Shown piece after piece: positions 32,724 through 42,757 of a stretch of 64,000 nt of DNA; positions within the stretch are counted from its first letter, which is position 1; each line of letters starts with the position of its first letter. Under the pieces are notes generated by a model, which ran no database searches, was not told the origin of the DNA, and saw only the letters and a program-made list of their open reading frames with translations. The stretch spans positions 62,001-126,000 of the forward strand of contig NZ_FRFF01000169.1 in assembly GCF_900143625.1 (NCBI RefSeq), in the 5' to 3' direction. The DNA comes from Nocardiopsis sp. JB363. GTDB taxonomy: Bacteria; Actinomycetota; Actinomycetes; Streptosporangiales; Streptosporangiaceae. The position numbers were made by a program, and so were the translations under genes.

Positions 32724-33269
32724 ATGGGACTCGAAGAGAAACTCCCCGCAGGGGTCGCGCTCACCACGGTCGAGCAGGTCGTCGGCCTGGCCCGTAAGAC
32801 CTCCATGTGGCCGGCCACGTTCGGTCTGGCCTGCTGCGCGATCGAGATGATGTCGGTCGGCGGCCCCCACTACGACCTGGCCCGCTTTGGCATGGAGAAG
32901 TTCGGAGCCACCCCCAGGCAGGCCGACCTGATGGTCGTCGCCGGGCGCGTCAGCCAGAAGATGGCTCCGGTCCTGCGGCAGATCTACGACCAGATGCCCG
33001 AACCCAAGTGGGTCATCGCGATGGGTGTGTGCGCCTCCAGCGGCGGCATGTTCAACAACTACGCGATCGTCCAGGGCGTGGACCACATCGTCCCCGTCGA
33101 CATCTACCTGCCGGGCTGCCCGCCCAGGCCGGAGATGTTCCTGGACGCCGTGCTCAAGCTCCACGACAAGGTGCAGAACACCAAGCTCGGTGCCCACCGG
33201 GAGCAGGAGATCGCCGAGACCGAGGAGCGGATGCTCCGCAGTTCGCTGCCGCTGGTGACCAAGGACTGA
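32724..33269 (+). CDS. nuoB: NADH-quinone oxidoreductase subunit B
   Basis: A 181-residue peripheral-arm subunit that holds cluster N2, the last iron-sulfur centre before quinone. The ligands are the tandem C37-C38 in F-G-L-A-C-C-A-I-E-M-M, C103 in G-V-C-A-S-S-G-G and C132 in L-P-G-C-P-P-R-P. GAGGTCC precedes the ATG. It is two bases upstream of nuoC. Confidence 0.97.
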   Translation: MGLEEKLPAGVALTTVEQVVGLARKTSMWPATFGLACCAIEMMSVGGPHYDLARFGMEKFGATPRQADLMVVAGRVSQKMAPVLRQIYDQMPEPKWVIAMGVCASSGGMFNNYAIVQGVDHIVPVDIYLPGCPPRPEMFLDAVLKLHDKVQNTKLGAHREQEIAETEERMLRSSLPLVTKD

Positions 33270-33271
33270 TC

Positions 33272-34018
33272 ATGAGCAACGAGTACGAGCGCGACCGCGA
33301 CGAGGCGGCGGAAAACCTGCCCGACCAGCGTGGACGTGAACGGTTGGCCGCGCCGATCAAGCGAACCGGCATGTTCGGCGCATCGACCACGGGTGACACT
33401 TCCGGGTTCGGTGGGCTGCGGGTGCGGGGGAGCGCTCCCGTCCACAGCAGTCGACCCTTCACCGACCCCGACGACCCGCGTACCGCCGACTTCGACCGGG
33501 TCGCCGACGACCTGGAGGCGGCACTGAACGCCCTGGAACGGGCGGACGAGGTCGAACGGGTCGAGGTGGCGTTCGGGGAGATCACCTTCCACGTACGCCG
33601 CGAAGGACTCCTGGAACTGGCCCGGGTGCTGCGCGACGATCCCGCCCTGCGCTACGAGCTGTGCACCGGCGTCATCGGGGTGCACTACCCCGACCAGGCC
33701 GGACGCGAGCTGCACGCGGTCTACCACTTCCGGTCGATCACCCACAACAGCGAGATCCGGGTCGAGACCACCTGCCCCGACGCCGACCCGCACGTGCCCT
33801 CCATCGTGTCGGTCTACCCGACCAACGACTGGCACGAGCGCGAGGCCTGGGACTTCTTCGGGATCGTCTTCGACGACCACCCGTCCTTGACCCGCATCCA
33901 GATGCCCGACGACTGGGACGGCCACCCTCAGCGCAAGGACTACCCGCTGGGCGGTGTCCCGGTCGAGTACCGGGGCGCCACCGTGCCTCCACCGGACGAG
34001 CGGCGGGACTACAAGTGA
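33272..34018 (+). CDS. nuoC: NADH-quinone oxidoreductase subunit C
   Basis: A 248-residue 30-kDa-type subunit. The core (about 80-220) shows L-C-T-G-V-I-G-V-H-Y, V-S-V-Y-P-T-N-D-W-H-E-R-E-A-W-D-F-F-G-I and the C-terminal R-K-D-Y-P-L-G-G. A polar N-terminal extension of about 75 residues, absent in E. coli, is usual in actinobacteria. ATG 33272 lies two bases after the nuoB stop. It is separate from nuoD, not fused to it. Confidence 0.95.
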   Translation: MSNEYERDRDEAAENLPDQRGRERLAAPIKRTGMFGASTTGDTSGFGGLRVRGSAPVHSSRPFTDPDDPRTADFDRVADDLEAALNALERADEVERVEVAFGEITFHVRREGLLELARVLRDDPALRYELCTGVIGVHYPDQAGRELHAVYHFRSITHNSEIRVETTCPDADPHVPSIVSVYPTNDWHEREAWDFFGIVFDDHPSLTRIQMPDDWDGHPQRKDYPLGGVPVEYRGATVPPPDERRDYK

Positions 34019-34073
34019 ACCGCCCGGCCACCACACGAGTGATTCGAAGGGCCATCCAGAAGGGAGGCACGGC

Positions 34074-35369
34074 ATGACCGTCACCGAGGATTACATCGAC
34101 GCCTCCGGTGGGGACTGGGACGACGTCGTCGAGAAGGCCCAGGGCAGTAGCGCCGAGCGCCTCGTCGTCAACATGGGGCCGCAGCACCCGTCGACGCACG
34201 GCGTGCTCCGGCTGATCCTCACCCTGGACGGCGAGACCTGCACCGAAGCCCGTGTCGGCATCGGTTACCTGCACACCGGTATCGAGAAGAACCTGGAATA
34301 CCGGACGTGGACGCAAGGCACCACGTTCGTGACCCGCATGGACTACCTGACGCCGCTCTTCAACGAGACGGCGTACTGCCTGGCGGTCGAGAAGCTGCTC
34401 GGCATCACCGATCGGATCCCCGAGCGGGCCAGCGTCATCCGGGTCATGCTCATGGAGCTCAACCGGATGGCCTCGCACTTCGTGGCCATGGCGACGTTCG
34501 GCATGGAGCTGGGCGCCACCACGATCATGACCAACGGCTTCCGTGAACGCGAGATGATCCTGGACGTCTTCGAGCTCATCACGGGCCTGAGGATGAACCA
34601 CGCCTTCATCCGCCCGGGCGGGGTGGCCCAGGACCTGCCCCCGGGTGCGGTCGGCAAGGTGCGGGAGCTGCTCAAGGAGATGCCCGAGCGCATCAAGATC
34701 ATGCGCAAGCTCCTGGACGAGAACCCCCTGTACCTGGCCCGCACCAAGGATGTCGCCTACCTCAACCTGCCCGGTTGCATGGCGCTCGGCATCACCGGTC
34801 CGCTGGTGCGCGCCTCCGGTCTGGCCTGGGACCTGCGCAAGTCCAAGCCCTACTGCGGCTACGAGAACTACGAGTTCGACGTGCCGGTCTCCGACGGCGG
34901 CGACGTGTACGCCCGTTACCGGGTGCGCATGGCCGAGATGGAGGAGAGCCTCAAGATCGTCGAGCAGTGCCTGGACAAGCTGGAGCCCGGGCCCGTGATG
35001 ATCGAGGACGCCAAGATCGGCTGGCCCGCCAAGCTGGCGCTGGGGCCGGACGGTCTGGGCAACTCCCCGGACCACATCGCGCACATCATGAGCGGCTCGA
35101 TGGAAGCGCTCATCCACCACTTCAAGCTGGTCACCGAGGGCTTCCGGGTCCCGGCCGGCCAGGCGTACGTGGCCGTGGAGAGCGCCAAGGGCGAACTCGG
35201 CTGCCACGCAGTCAGCGATGGGGGCACCCGCCCCTACCGCGTCCACTTCCGCGACCCGTCGTTCACCCACCTCCAGGCCGTCGCCGCCATGTGCGAGGGC
35301 GGGACGGTGGCCGACGTCATCGCGGCCGTGGCCAGTATCGACCCGGTGATGGGAGGCGTGGACCGGTGA
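34074..35369 (+). CDS. nuoD: NADH-quinone oxidoreductase subunit D
   Basis: A 431-residue 49-kDa subunit that forms the quinone pocket with NuoB. Hallmarks: M-G-P-Q-H-P-S-T-H-G-V-L-R near residue 36, the G-Y-L-H-T-G-I-E-K region, L-M-E-L-N-R-M-A-S-H, and E-S-A-K-G-E-L-G near the C-terminus. GGGAGGC precedes ATG 34074. The stop overlaps nuoE as GTGA. Confidence 0.97.
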   Translation: MTVTEDYIDASGGDWDDVVEKAQGSSAERLVVNMGPQHPSTHGVLRLILTLDGETCTEARVGIGYLHTGIEKNLEYRTWTQGTTFVTRMDYLTPLFNETAYCLAVEKLLGITDRIPERASVIRVMLMELNRMASHFVAMATFGMELGATTIMTNGFREREMILDVFELITGLRMNHAFIRPGGVAQDLPPGAVGKVRELLKEMPERIKIMRKLLDENPLYLARTKDVAYLNLPGCMALGITGPLVRASGLAWDLRKSKPYCGYENYEFDVPVSDGGDVYARYRVRMAEMEESLKIVEQCLDKLEPGPVMIEDAKIGWPAKLALGPDGLGNSPDHIAHIMSGSMEALIHHFKLVTEGFRVPAGQAYVAVESAKGELGCHAVSDGGTRPYRVHFRDPSFTHLQAVAAMCEGGTVADVIAAVASIDPVMGGVDR

Positions 35370-36109
35370 GCGAGAACAACGACAACGGAACCACCGAGAC
35401 CGAACAGAGCGTCTTCACCGACGAGGTGGTGACCCGCCTGGCGCAGGACGCCAAGGAGATCATCAGCCGCTACCCGAAGCCGCGGTCGGCGCTGTTGCCG
35501 CTGCTGCACCTGGTGCAGGCCGAAGAAGGGCACGTCAGCAAGGACGGCATGAGGTTCTGCGCCGACCAGCTGGACATCACCCTCGCCGAGGTCAACGCGG
35601 TCGCCACGTTCTACACCATGTACCGCCGCCGTCCGGGCGGCGACTACCAGGTGGGCGTGTGCACCAACACCCTGTGCGCGGTGATGGGCGGCGACGAGAT
35701 CTTCTCCTCCCTCAAGGAGCACCTGGACCTGGCGAACGGTGAGACCACCGAGGACGGCAAGGTCACGCTGGAGCACGTGGAGTGCAACGCGGCCTGCGAC
35801 TTCGCCCCCGTGGTGATGGTCAACTGGGAGTTCTTCGACGACCAGACGCCCGCCACCGCCAAGCAGATGGTCGACGACCTGCGCTTGGGCAAGGACGTGG
35901 TGCCCACCCGTGGCCCGAAGAGCCTGTGCACCTGGAAGCAGGCCTCGCGCGTGCTCGCCGGGTTCGACGACGGGCGCGCGGGCGAAGGCGTCCAAGCGGC
36001 CGGTCCCTCGCTGGCCGGGCTCAATCTCGCCCGGGAGCGCGGCTGGGAAGCGCCGGACCCGAACAACCTTCCGACCCCCATCGACCAGGGTGAGGAGGGC
36101 GCCAAGTGA
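35366..36109 (+). CDS. nuoE: NADH-quinone oxidoreductase subunit E
   Basis: A 247-residue 24-kDa-type subunit with a thioredoxin-like [2Fe-2S] domain (N1a). The ligands are C99 and C104 (C-T-N-T-L-C) and C140 and C144 (C-N-A-A-C). It is longer than E. coli NuoE by about 80 residues, mostly a C-terminal tail rich in Gly, Ala and Pro, as in other actinobacteria. The GTG start overlaps the nuoD stop and the stop overlaps nuoF, so coupling is tight. Confidence 0.96.
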   Translation: MSENNDNGTTETEQSVFTDEVVTRLAQDAKEIISRYPKPRSALLPLLHLVQAEEGHVSKDGMRFCADQLDITLAEVNAVATFYTMYRRRPGGDYQVGVCTNTLCAVMGGDEIFSSLKEHLDLANGETTEDGKVTLEHVECNAACDFAPVVMVNWEFFDDQTPATAKQMVDDLRLGKDVVPTRGPKSLCTWKQASRVLAGFDDGRAGEGVQAAGPSLAGLNLARERGWEAPDPNNLPTPIDQGEEGAK

Positions 36110-37428
36110 CCACCCTGACCCCGATCCTTTCCAAGAACTGGGATCGTCCCGACTCCTTCACGATCGACGGCTACCAGTCCACCGGTGGCTACGACGCGCT
36201 GCGCAAGGCGCTGACGATGGAGCCCGACAGCATCGTCGACCTGGTCAAGGAAGCCGGTCTGCGCGGCCGTGGCGGCGCGGGCTTCCCCACCGGGATGAAG
36301 TGGGGGTTCCTGCCCAAGGACAACCCCAACCCGCGCTACCTCGTCGTCAACGCCGACGAATCCGAGCCGGGTACCTGCAAGGACATCCCGCTCATGCTCG
36401 CCAACCCGCACGTGTTGGTGGAGGGTGTGGCGATCGCGGCCTACGCGATCAAGTCCAGCCAGGCTTTCATCTACGTGCGCGGTGAGGTCCTGCACGTCGT
36501 CCGTCGGCTCCGCCAGGCGGTCGCCGACGCCTACGAGGCCGGGCTGCTCGGCAAGGACGTCCTCGGCAAGGGTTTCGACCTGGACGTGGTCGTGCACGCC
36601 GGAGCCGGCGCCTACATCTGCGGTGAGGAGACCGCCCTCCTGGACTCCCTGGAGGGTTACAAGGGCCAGCCCCGGCTCAAGCCGCCGTTCCCGGCCGTGG
36701 CCGGGCTCTACGCCTCGCCCACCGTGGTGAACAACGTCGAGTCCATCGCCAGCGTCCCGGGGATCGTCGCCAACGGCGCCGAGTGGTTCACCTCCATGGG
36801 CACCGAGAAGTCCGCCGGGTTCGGCTTCTTCTCGTTGTCCGGACACGTCACCAACCCCGGCCAGTACGAGGCGCCGCTCGGCATCACGCTGCGCGAACTC
36901 CTCGACATGGCGGGCGGGGTGCGCGCCGGGCACGAACTCAAGTTCTGGACCCCCGGCGGTTCCTCCACGCCGATCTTCACCGAAGAACACCTGGACGTTC
37001 CGCTCGACTTCGAGTCGGTGGGCGCCGCCGGGTCCATGCTCGGCACCCGCGCCCTCCAGATCTTCGACGAGACCACCTGTGTGGTGCGTGCCGTCGGCCG
37101 TTGGATCGCCTTCTACGCCCACGAGTCCTGCGGCAAGTGCACGCCCTGCCGCGAGGGCAACTACTGGATGGTCCAGGTCCTGGACCGGCTGGAACGCGGC
37201 GAGGGCACCGAGGCCGACATCGACAAGCTCCTGGACATCTGCGACAACCTGCTCGGCCGCGCCTTCTGCGCCCTGGGCGACGGTGCCACCAGCCCCGTCA
37301 TGTCGTCGATCAAGTACTTCCGCCAGGAGTACGTCGACCACTTCGAGAAGGGCGGATGTCCCTTCGACCACTCCAGGTCCACCATCTGGGCGGACCGGCC
37401 GACCTCTGCAGCGGGAGGGAACCGATGA
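36106..37428 (+). CDS. nuoF: NADH-quinone oxidoreductase subunit F
   Basis: A 440-residue NADH- and FMN-binding subunit, the electron entry point. The nucleotide loop is G-L-R-G-R-G-G-A-G-F-P-T-G at 51-63, followed by N-A-D-E-S-E-P-G-T. The N3 [4Fe-4S] ligands are C342, C345 and C348 (S-C-G-K-C-T-P-C-R-E-G) plus C388 (F-C-A-L-G-D). GTG start, GTGA overlap with nuoE, ATGA overlap with nuoG. Confidence 0.97.
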   Translation: MTTLTPILSKNWDRPDSFTIDGYQSTGGYDALRKALTMEPDSIVDLVKEAGLRGRGGAGFPTGMKWGFLPKDNPNPRYLVVNADESEPGTCKDIPLMLANPHVLVEGVAIAAYAIKSSQAFIYVRGEVLHVVRRLRQAVADAYEAGLLGKDVLGKGFDLDVVVHAGAGAYICGEETALLDSLEGYKGQPRLKPPFPAVAGLYASPTVVNNVESIASVPGIVANGAEWFTSMGTEKSAGFGFFSLSGHVTNPGQYEAPLGITLRELLDMAGGVRAGHELKFWTPGGSSTPIFTEEHLDVPLDFESVGAAGSMLGTRALQIFDETTCVVRAVGRWIAFYAHESCGKCTPCREGNYWMVQVLDRLERGEGTEADIDKLLDICDNLLGRAFCALGDGATSPVMSSIKYFRQEYVDHFEKGGCPFDHSRSTIWADRPTSAAGGNR

Positions 37429-39884
37429 CCGTCACCTCCAACAGCTCCGGCGGGTCCTCACCCGCCCCGGTCCCGGAGGATCTGATCACCGTCACCATCG
37501 ACGGTTTCCAGCTCCGGGTGCCCAAGGGGACCCTGCTGATCCGGGCCGCCGAGCTGCTCGGCATCCAGATCCCCCGGTTCTGCGACCACCCGTTGCTCGA
37601 CCCGGTCGCCGCCTGCCGGCAGTGCCTGGTCGAGATCCCCGACATGGGCAACGGCCGCGGAATGCCCAAGCCACAGCCCTCCTGCGCCATCACCGTGATG
37701 GAGGGCATGGTGGTCAACACCCAGTTGACCTCCGCGGTGGCGGATAAGGCCCAGCGCGGGATCATGGAGTTCCTGCTGATCAACCACCCGCTGGACTGCC
37801 CGGTCTGCGACAAGGGCGGCGAGTGCCCCCTGCAGAACCAGGCCATGTCCAACGGGCAGGGCGAGACGCAGTTCGTCGACGTCAAGCGCACCTTCCCCAA
37901 GCCCGTCTCGCTGTCGACCGAGGTGCTGCTGGACCGCGAGCGCTGCATCCAGTGCACGCGGTGCACCCGCTTCGCCGCCGAGATCGCCGGTGACCCGCTG
38001 ATCGAGCTCATGGAGCGCGGCGCCCAGGAACAGATCGGCATCGCCGAGGGGGAGCCGTTCGACTCCTACTTCTCCGGCAACACCGTGCAGATCTGCCCGG
38101 TGGGCGCGCTCACCGGCGCCGCCTACCGGTTCCGGTCACGCCCCTTCGACCTGGTCTCCACCCCCAGTATCTGCGAGCACTGCGCCGGTGGTTGCGCGCA
38201 GCGCACCGACCACCGACGCGGCAAGGTCACCCGCCGCCTGGCCGGCGACGACCCGCAGGTGAACGAGGAGTGGAACTGCGACAAGGGGCGGTGGGCGTTC
38301 ACCTACGCCACCCAGAGCGATCGGCTCAGCCGCCCCCTGGTCCGTGACGAGGACTCCCGGGCCCTGGAGTTCGCCTCCTGGCCCGAGGCCATCGGCATGG
38401 CCGCGCAGGGGTTGGCCGCCGCCCGCGGCAACGTGGGCGTACTGGTCGGCGGGCGCCTCACCTACGAGGACGCCTACGCCTACGCCAAGTTCGCCCGCGT
38501 GGCCCTGAACACCAACGACGTGGACGCCCGCGCCCGCGAGCACTCCGACGAGGAGGCCGCCTTCCTGGCCGCGCGCGTGGCGGGCAGGCCGGTGGACGTC
38601 GACTTCACCGCGGTGGAGAAGGCCCCCACGGTGCTGCTCGCCGGACTCGACCCCGAGGATGAGTCGGCCTCCGCGTTCCTGCGCCTGCGCAAGGGCATGC
38701 GCAAGCGTGGACTCAAGGTGTACTCGCTGGCCTCGCACTCGGCCCTCGGCCTGACCAAGACCAAGGGCACGCTCGTTCCGACCGTTCCGGGCGACGAGGG
38801 CAGGACCCTCAACTCCCTGGACGTGGAACACCCCGAGATCGTCGAGGCCATGGGCCAGGAGGGCGCGGTCATCCTGGTGGGCGAGCGGCTCGCCGCCGTC
38901 CCCGGCGCGCTCACCGCCGCGGTCGCCCTGTCCGAACGCACCGGAGCCCGCCTGTCGTGGATCCCGCGTCGGGCGGGGGAGCGCGGCGCCGTCGACGCCG
39001 GCGCGCTCCCGAACCTGCTTCCCGGTGGACGCCCCGTCGCCGACGCCTCGGCCCGTGCCGAGGTCGCCCGCGCCTGGAACGTCGGTTCTCTGCCGAGCGG
39101 CCCCGGTCGCGACACCGACGCGATCATCGCTGCGGCCGCAGCCGGCGAACTGGACGCCCTGGTCATCGCCGGGCTCGAACTGGACGACCTGCCCGACCCC
39201 GAGGCGGCCCGCGCCGCCCTGGCCCGGGTTCCGTTCATCGTCAGCCTGGAACTGCGGGCCAGCGACGTCACCGACCGCGCCGATGTCGTGCTCCCGGTGG
39301 CCGCCGTCGCCGAGAAGTCCGGCACCTTCGTCAACTGGGAGGGTCGTCACCGACCCTTCGGTGAGGCGCTCAAGGTGCCCGGAGCCCTCTCCGACCTGCG
39401 GGTCCTGTCCGCCATCGCGAACGAGATGGACGTGCACCTGGGTCTGCCCGACGCCGCGGGCGCCTACCGGGAACTGCTGGAGTTGGGCCCGTGGGCGGGA
39501 GACCGCCCCGTCGGCCCGGCCGTGCGCCCGGTGGTCCCGCCCGAACCCGGACCCGGCCGCGCGCTGCTGTCCACCTGGAAGCAGCTGCTCGGCACCGGCC
39601 GCATGGAGGACGGCGAGCCCTACCTGGCGGGCACCGCCCGCAAGGCGCGCGCGTACCTGTCCAAGACCACGGCCGACGAGGTCGGCGTCCTCGACGGCGG
39701 CTCGCTGCGCGTCACCGGTCCCCTCGGGACGGTGACCGTTCCGGCGGTCGTCACCGACATCGCCGACCGGGTCGTCTGGCTCCCGGCCAACGCACACGGC
39801 TGCGACATCCGTCGTGACCTGGGCGCCACGGCCGGGCAGACGGTCGAACTGGCCGCGCCCACCACCAACGGGAGGCAGCAGTGA
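37425..39884 (+). CDS. nuoG: NADH-quinone oxidoreductase subunit G
   Basis: An 819-residue iron-sulfur subunit. Its N-terminal ferredoxin-like part carries N1b (C-x10-C-R-Q-C), then the H-P-L-D-C-P-V-C-D-K-G-G-E-C loop (N5) and R-C-I-Q-C-T-R-C with C-P-V-G-A-L (N4). The extra cluster N7 is present, with ligands C250, C253, C257 and C285; it is absent in mitochondria. The remainder is a molybdopterin-oxidoreductase-like domain without cofactor. Coupled to nuoF (ATGA) and nuoH (GTGA). Confidence 0.96.
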   Translation: MTVTSNSSGGSSPAPVPEDLITVTIDGFQLRVPKGTLLIRAAELLGIQIPRFCDHPLLDPVAACRQCLVEIPDMGNGRGMPKPQPSCAITVMEGMVVNTQLTSAVADKAQRGIMEFLLINHPLDCPVCDKGGECPLQNQAMSNGQGETQFVDVKRTFPKPVSLSTEVLLDRERCIQCTRCTRFAAEIAGDPLIELMERGAQEQIGIAEGEPFDSYFSGNTVQICPVGALTGAAYRFRSRPFDLVSTPSICEHCAGGCAQRTDHRRGKVTRRLAGDDPQVNEEWNCDKGRWAFTYATQSDRLSRPLVRDEDSRALEFASWPEAIGMAAQGLAAARGNVGVLVGGRLTYEDAYAYAKFARVALNTNDVDARAREHSDEEAAFLAARVAGRPVDVDFTAVEKAPTVLLAGLDPEDESASAFLRLRKGMRKRGLKVYSLASHSALGLTKTKGTLVPTVPGDEGRTLNSLDVEHPEIVEAMGQEGAVILVGERLAAVPGALTAAVALSERTGARLSWIPRRAGERGAVDAGALPNLLPGGRPVADASARAEVARAWNVGSLPSGPGRDTDAIIAAAAAGELDALVIAGLELDDLPDPEAARAALARVPFIVSLELRASDVTDRADVVLPVAAVAEKSGTFVNWEGRHRPFGEALKVPGALSDLRVLSAIANEMDVHLGLPDAAGAYRELLELGPWAGDRPVGPAVRPVVPPEPGPGRALLSTWKQLLGTGRMEDGEPYLAGTARKARAYLSKTTADEVGVLDGGSLRVTGPLGTVTVPAVVTDIADRVVWLPANAHGCDIRRDLGATAGQTVELAAPTTNGRQQ

Positions 39885-41254
39885 CCCCCGCCGCTCTTGA
39901 TCCGCGCGTGGTAGATCTGGCCGCGGAGAGCACCCTGAGCGCCTTCGGGAACGACCCGTGGTGGATCACCACCATCAAGGCGCTGGGCATCTTCGTGTTC
40001 CTCATGGTCTGCGTGCTCATGATGATCATGGCCGACCGCAAGGTCATGGGTCGCATGCAGCAGCGACACGGACCCAACCGGATGGGCCCCTTCGGCCTCC
40101 TGCAGTCCCTGTTCGACGGGATCAAGCTCTCCCTCAAGGAGGACCTGATCCCGCGTGGCGTCGACCGGTTCGTCTACATCGCCGCCCCGATGATCGCCGC
40201 CATTCCGGCGTTCCTCGCCTTCTCGGTCATCCCGATGGGGCCCGAGGTGAACATGTTCGGGGTCATGACCCCGTTGCAGCTCACTGACCTGCCCATCGCC
40301 GCGCTCCTGGTGCTGGCCACCGCGGCACTGGGCGTGTACGGGATCGTCCTGGGCGGTTGGTCCTCCCAGTCCCCGTACGCCCTGCTCGGTGGCCTGCGCG
40401 CCTCCGCGCAGGTGATCAGCTACGAAGTCGCCATGGGCCTGTCCTTCGTCGCGGTCTTCATCATGGCGGGCACCCTCACCACCTCCGGCATCGTCGCGGC
40501 CCAAGAACACCTGTGGTTCGCGGTGCTGCTCCTGCCGTCCTTCCTCATCTACATCGTCACGATGATCGGCGAGACCAACCGGCTCCCGTTCGACCTGGCG
40601 GAGGGCGAGGGCGAGATCGTCGGTGGCTTCATGACCGAGTACGGGTCCATGAAGTACACGATGTTCTTCCTCGCGGAGTACGTGAACATGTGCACCGTCG
40701 CCGCGGTGTCCGTGACGCTCTTCCTCGGCGGCTGGTACGCGCCGCCCGGCGTCACCGCGATCATCCCCGGGGCCAACGAGGGCTGGCTGCCGCTCGTGTG
40801 GTGGCTGCTCAAGTTCGTCTTCATGATGTTCCTGTTCATCTGGGCACGAGGAAGCCTCCCGCGGGTGCGCTACGACCAGCTGATGAAGCTCGGCTGGAAG
40901 GTCCTCATCCCGATCCAGCTCGTATGGATCACCGGCGTGGCCGTCGTGCGCATGCTCATCCTGGACGGCGCCTCTCCGATCATCATCGGGGCGGTCATCG
41001 CGGCCTTCACCGTCGCGACCATCGCCGCCTTCGCCGCGTGGGTGCGCTTCGTGCGCCGCGAGCGGGCGGAGGAGGCCCTGGCACGCGCCGAGAACGCGCG
41101 CCGCGCTCACAAGGAACCCTCCTTCGGCGGGTTCCCGGTGCCACCGAGCACCGCCGCTCACTACGGCAGCAGCGTGCTCGCCGAACCGTCGCGGACGGCC
41201 TCGGCCGGCACCGTCGAACGCAACCAGAAGAAGGGGGAGGTTACCGGTGCTTGA
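39881..41254 (+). CDS. nuoH: NADH-quinone oxidoreductase subunit H
   Basis: A 457-residue membrane subunit with about eight helices that links the quinone channel to the pumping arm. Signatures: A-D-R-K-V-M-G-R-M-Q-Q-R-H-G-P-N-R, D-G-I-K-L-S-L-K-E-D, and the loop E-T-N-R-L-P-F-D-L-A-E-G-E. The last 70 residues are a polar Arg/Glu/Ser tail beyond the usual end, typical of actinobacteria. GTG start overlapping nuoG; the stop overlaps nuoI by 8 bp. Confidence 0.96.
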   Translation: MTPAALDPRVVDLAAESTLSAFGNDPWWITTIKALGIFVFLMVCVLMMIMADRKVMGRMQQRHGPNRMGPFGLLQSLFDGIKLSLKEDLIPRGVDRFVYIAAPMIAAIPAFLAFSVIPMGPEVNMFGVMTPLQLTDLPIAALLVLATAALGVYGIVLGGWSSQSPYALLGGLRASAQVISYEVAMGLSFVAVFIMAGTLTTSGIVAAQEHLWFAVLLLPSFLIYIVTMIGETNRLPFDLAEGEGEIVGGFMTEYGSMKYTMFFLAEYVNMCTVAAVSVTLFLGGWYAPPGVTAIIPGANEGWLPLVWWLLKFVFMMFLFIWARGSLPRVRYDQLMKLGWKVLIPIQLVWITGVAVVRMLILDGASPIIIGAVIAAFTVATIAAFAAWVRFVRRERAEEALARAENARRAHKEPSFGGFPVPPSTAAHYGSSVLAEPSRTASAGTVERNQKKGEVTGA

Positions 41255-41795
41255 GTGGCTCAACCCCGTCAAGGGTTTCGGTGTCACCTTCCACACGATG
41301 TTCAAGAAGGTGCCCACCGTCGAATACCCGGAGGTCAAGCGCCCCACGGCGCCGCGCTTCCACGGACGGCACCAGCTGAACCGGTGGGCCGACGGCTTGG
41401 AGAAGTGCATCGGGTGCGAACTGTGCGCCTGGGCCTGTCCGGCCGACGCCATCTACGTGGAGGCCGGTGACAACACCGACGACGACCGGTACTCGCCCGG
41501 AGAACGCTACGGGCGGGTCTACCAGATCAACTACCTGCGCTGCATTCTCTGCGGTCTGTGCGTCGAGGCCTGCCCGACCCGGGCGCTCACCATGACCAAC
41601 GAGTACGAGCTCGCCGACGACAGCCGGCAGAGCCTCATCTGGACCAAGGAGCAGCTCCTGGCGCCTCTCACCGAGGAGATGGAGCAGCCTCCGCACCCGA
41701 TGCGGCTCGGCGACGACGAGCAGGACTACTACGCCACCGGGCGCGGTCAGCACGGCACGCAGGACCGGCCGGAGAACGCGGAGGCCCCACGGTGA
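41247..41795 (+). CDS. nuoI: NADH-quinone oxidoreductase subunit I
   Basis: A 182-residue ferredoxin-type subunit with two [4Fe-4S] clusters (N6a, N6b): C54, C57, C60, C64 (C-I-G-C-E-L-C then A-C-P) and C99, C102, C105, C109 (C-I-L-C-G-L-C then A-C-P). GTG 41247 follows AAGGGGGAGG inside the end of nuoH. The stop overlaps nuoJ as GTGA. Confidence 0.97.
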   Translation: MLEWLNPVKGFGVTFHTMFKKVPTVEYPEVKRPTAPRFHGRHQLNRWADGLEKCIGCELCAWACPADAIYVEAGDNTDDDRYSPGERYGRVYQINYLRCILCGLCVEACPTRALTMTNEYELADDSRQSLIWTKEQLLAPLTEEMEQPPHPMRLGDDEQDYYATGRGQHGTQDRPENAEAPR

Positions 41796-42757
41796 CCCCG
41801 CACAACGACATAGCGGCCATGCTCGACGCCTCCCGGACGGTCCACCTGGCCGCGGGCGCGCCGATCGGTTCGGGGGAGACCGCCCTGTTCTGGGTGCTGG
41901 GCACCATCGTGCTGCTCGGCGCCCTGGGCGTGGTCTTCTCCCGCAAGGCCGTCCACTCGGCCCTGTCGATGGCGCTGACCATGGTCGGTCTGGCGATCTT
42001 CTACGGCGTCAACGAGGCGCCGTTCCTCATGGTCGTCCAGATCGTGGTCTACACCGGCGCCGTCCTCATGCTGTTCCTGTTCGTGCTGATGCTCGTCGGC
42101 GTCAGCTCCTCGGACTCCCTGGTGGAGACCCTGCGCGGACAGCGGCTCATGACGGCGATCGTCGCCATCTGCTTCGTCGGCGCCCTCACCACCGGGATCA
42201 CCCGCATCGCCGTGGGCGACCCGGCGGGGATCGCCGGCGCGGCCCCCGCGGGAGGAACCATCCCGTGGCTGGCCGGTGAACTGATCATGCGCTACCTGGT
42301 CGCCTTCGAGGCCACGGCCGCGCTGCTCATCACCGCCGTGCTCGGCGCCATGGTGCTCGCGCACACCTCCCAGATCGGCAAGCGCCGTACCCAGAGGGAG
42401 ATGTCCGAGGACCGCATCCGCGGCGACCACCCCACCCCGTTGCCCGGACCGGGCACCTACGCCCGGCACAACGCGATCGACATGCCCGCGCTGCTGCCGG
42501 ACGGCACGGTCTCCCAGCTGTCCCTCAACCCCGTGCTCACCGCGCGCGACCCCCAGTACCAGAAGGGCGTGCCCATGGACATCCGGGCGACCCCGCTCCA
42601 GGGCGGGGGGTCCGACGCGATCCGACCCGAGGACGACGGACCCACCGCCGGAAAGGGGGCCCGACCCACCGGAGACGGTGAGGACGGCGCAGCCCCGGCG
42701 GTCGACGACGGCACCAACGGCAATGGGCAGGAGGTCGAGTCCACGTGGACCCGATGA
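41792..42757 (+). CDS. nuoJ: NADH-quinone oxidoreductase subunit J
   Basis: A 321-residue membrane subunit. Five helices occupy about residues 25-195, including the conserved V-V-Y-T-G-A-V-L-M-L-F-L-F-V segment that acts at the pi-bulge of the E-channel. About 120 hydrophilic residues follow, rich in Gly, Asp and Pro, making it nearly twice the E. coli length (184); such tails occur in actinobacterial NuoJ. GTG start overlapping nuoI; the end overlaps nuoK by 13 bp. Confidence 0.94.
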   Translation: MTPHNDIAAMLDASRTVHLAAGAPIGSGETALFWVLGTIVLLGALGVVFSRKAVHSALSMALTMVGLAIFYGVNEAPFLMVVQIVVYTGAVLMLFLFVLMLVGVSSSDSLVETLRGQRLMTAIVAICFVGALTTGITRIAVGDPAGIAGAAPAGGTIPWLAGELIMRYLVAFEATAALLITAVLGAMVLAHTSQIGKRRTQREMSEDRIRGDHPTPLPGPGTYARHNAIDMPALLPDGTVSQLSLNPVLTARDPQYQKGVPMDIRATPLQGGGSDAIRPEDDGPTAGKGARPTGDGEDGAAPAVDDGTNGNGQEVESTWTR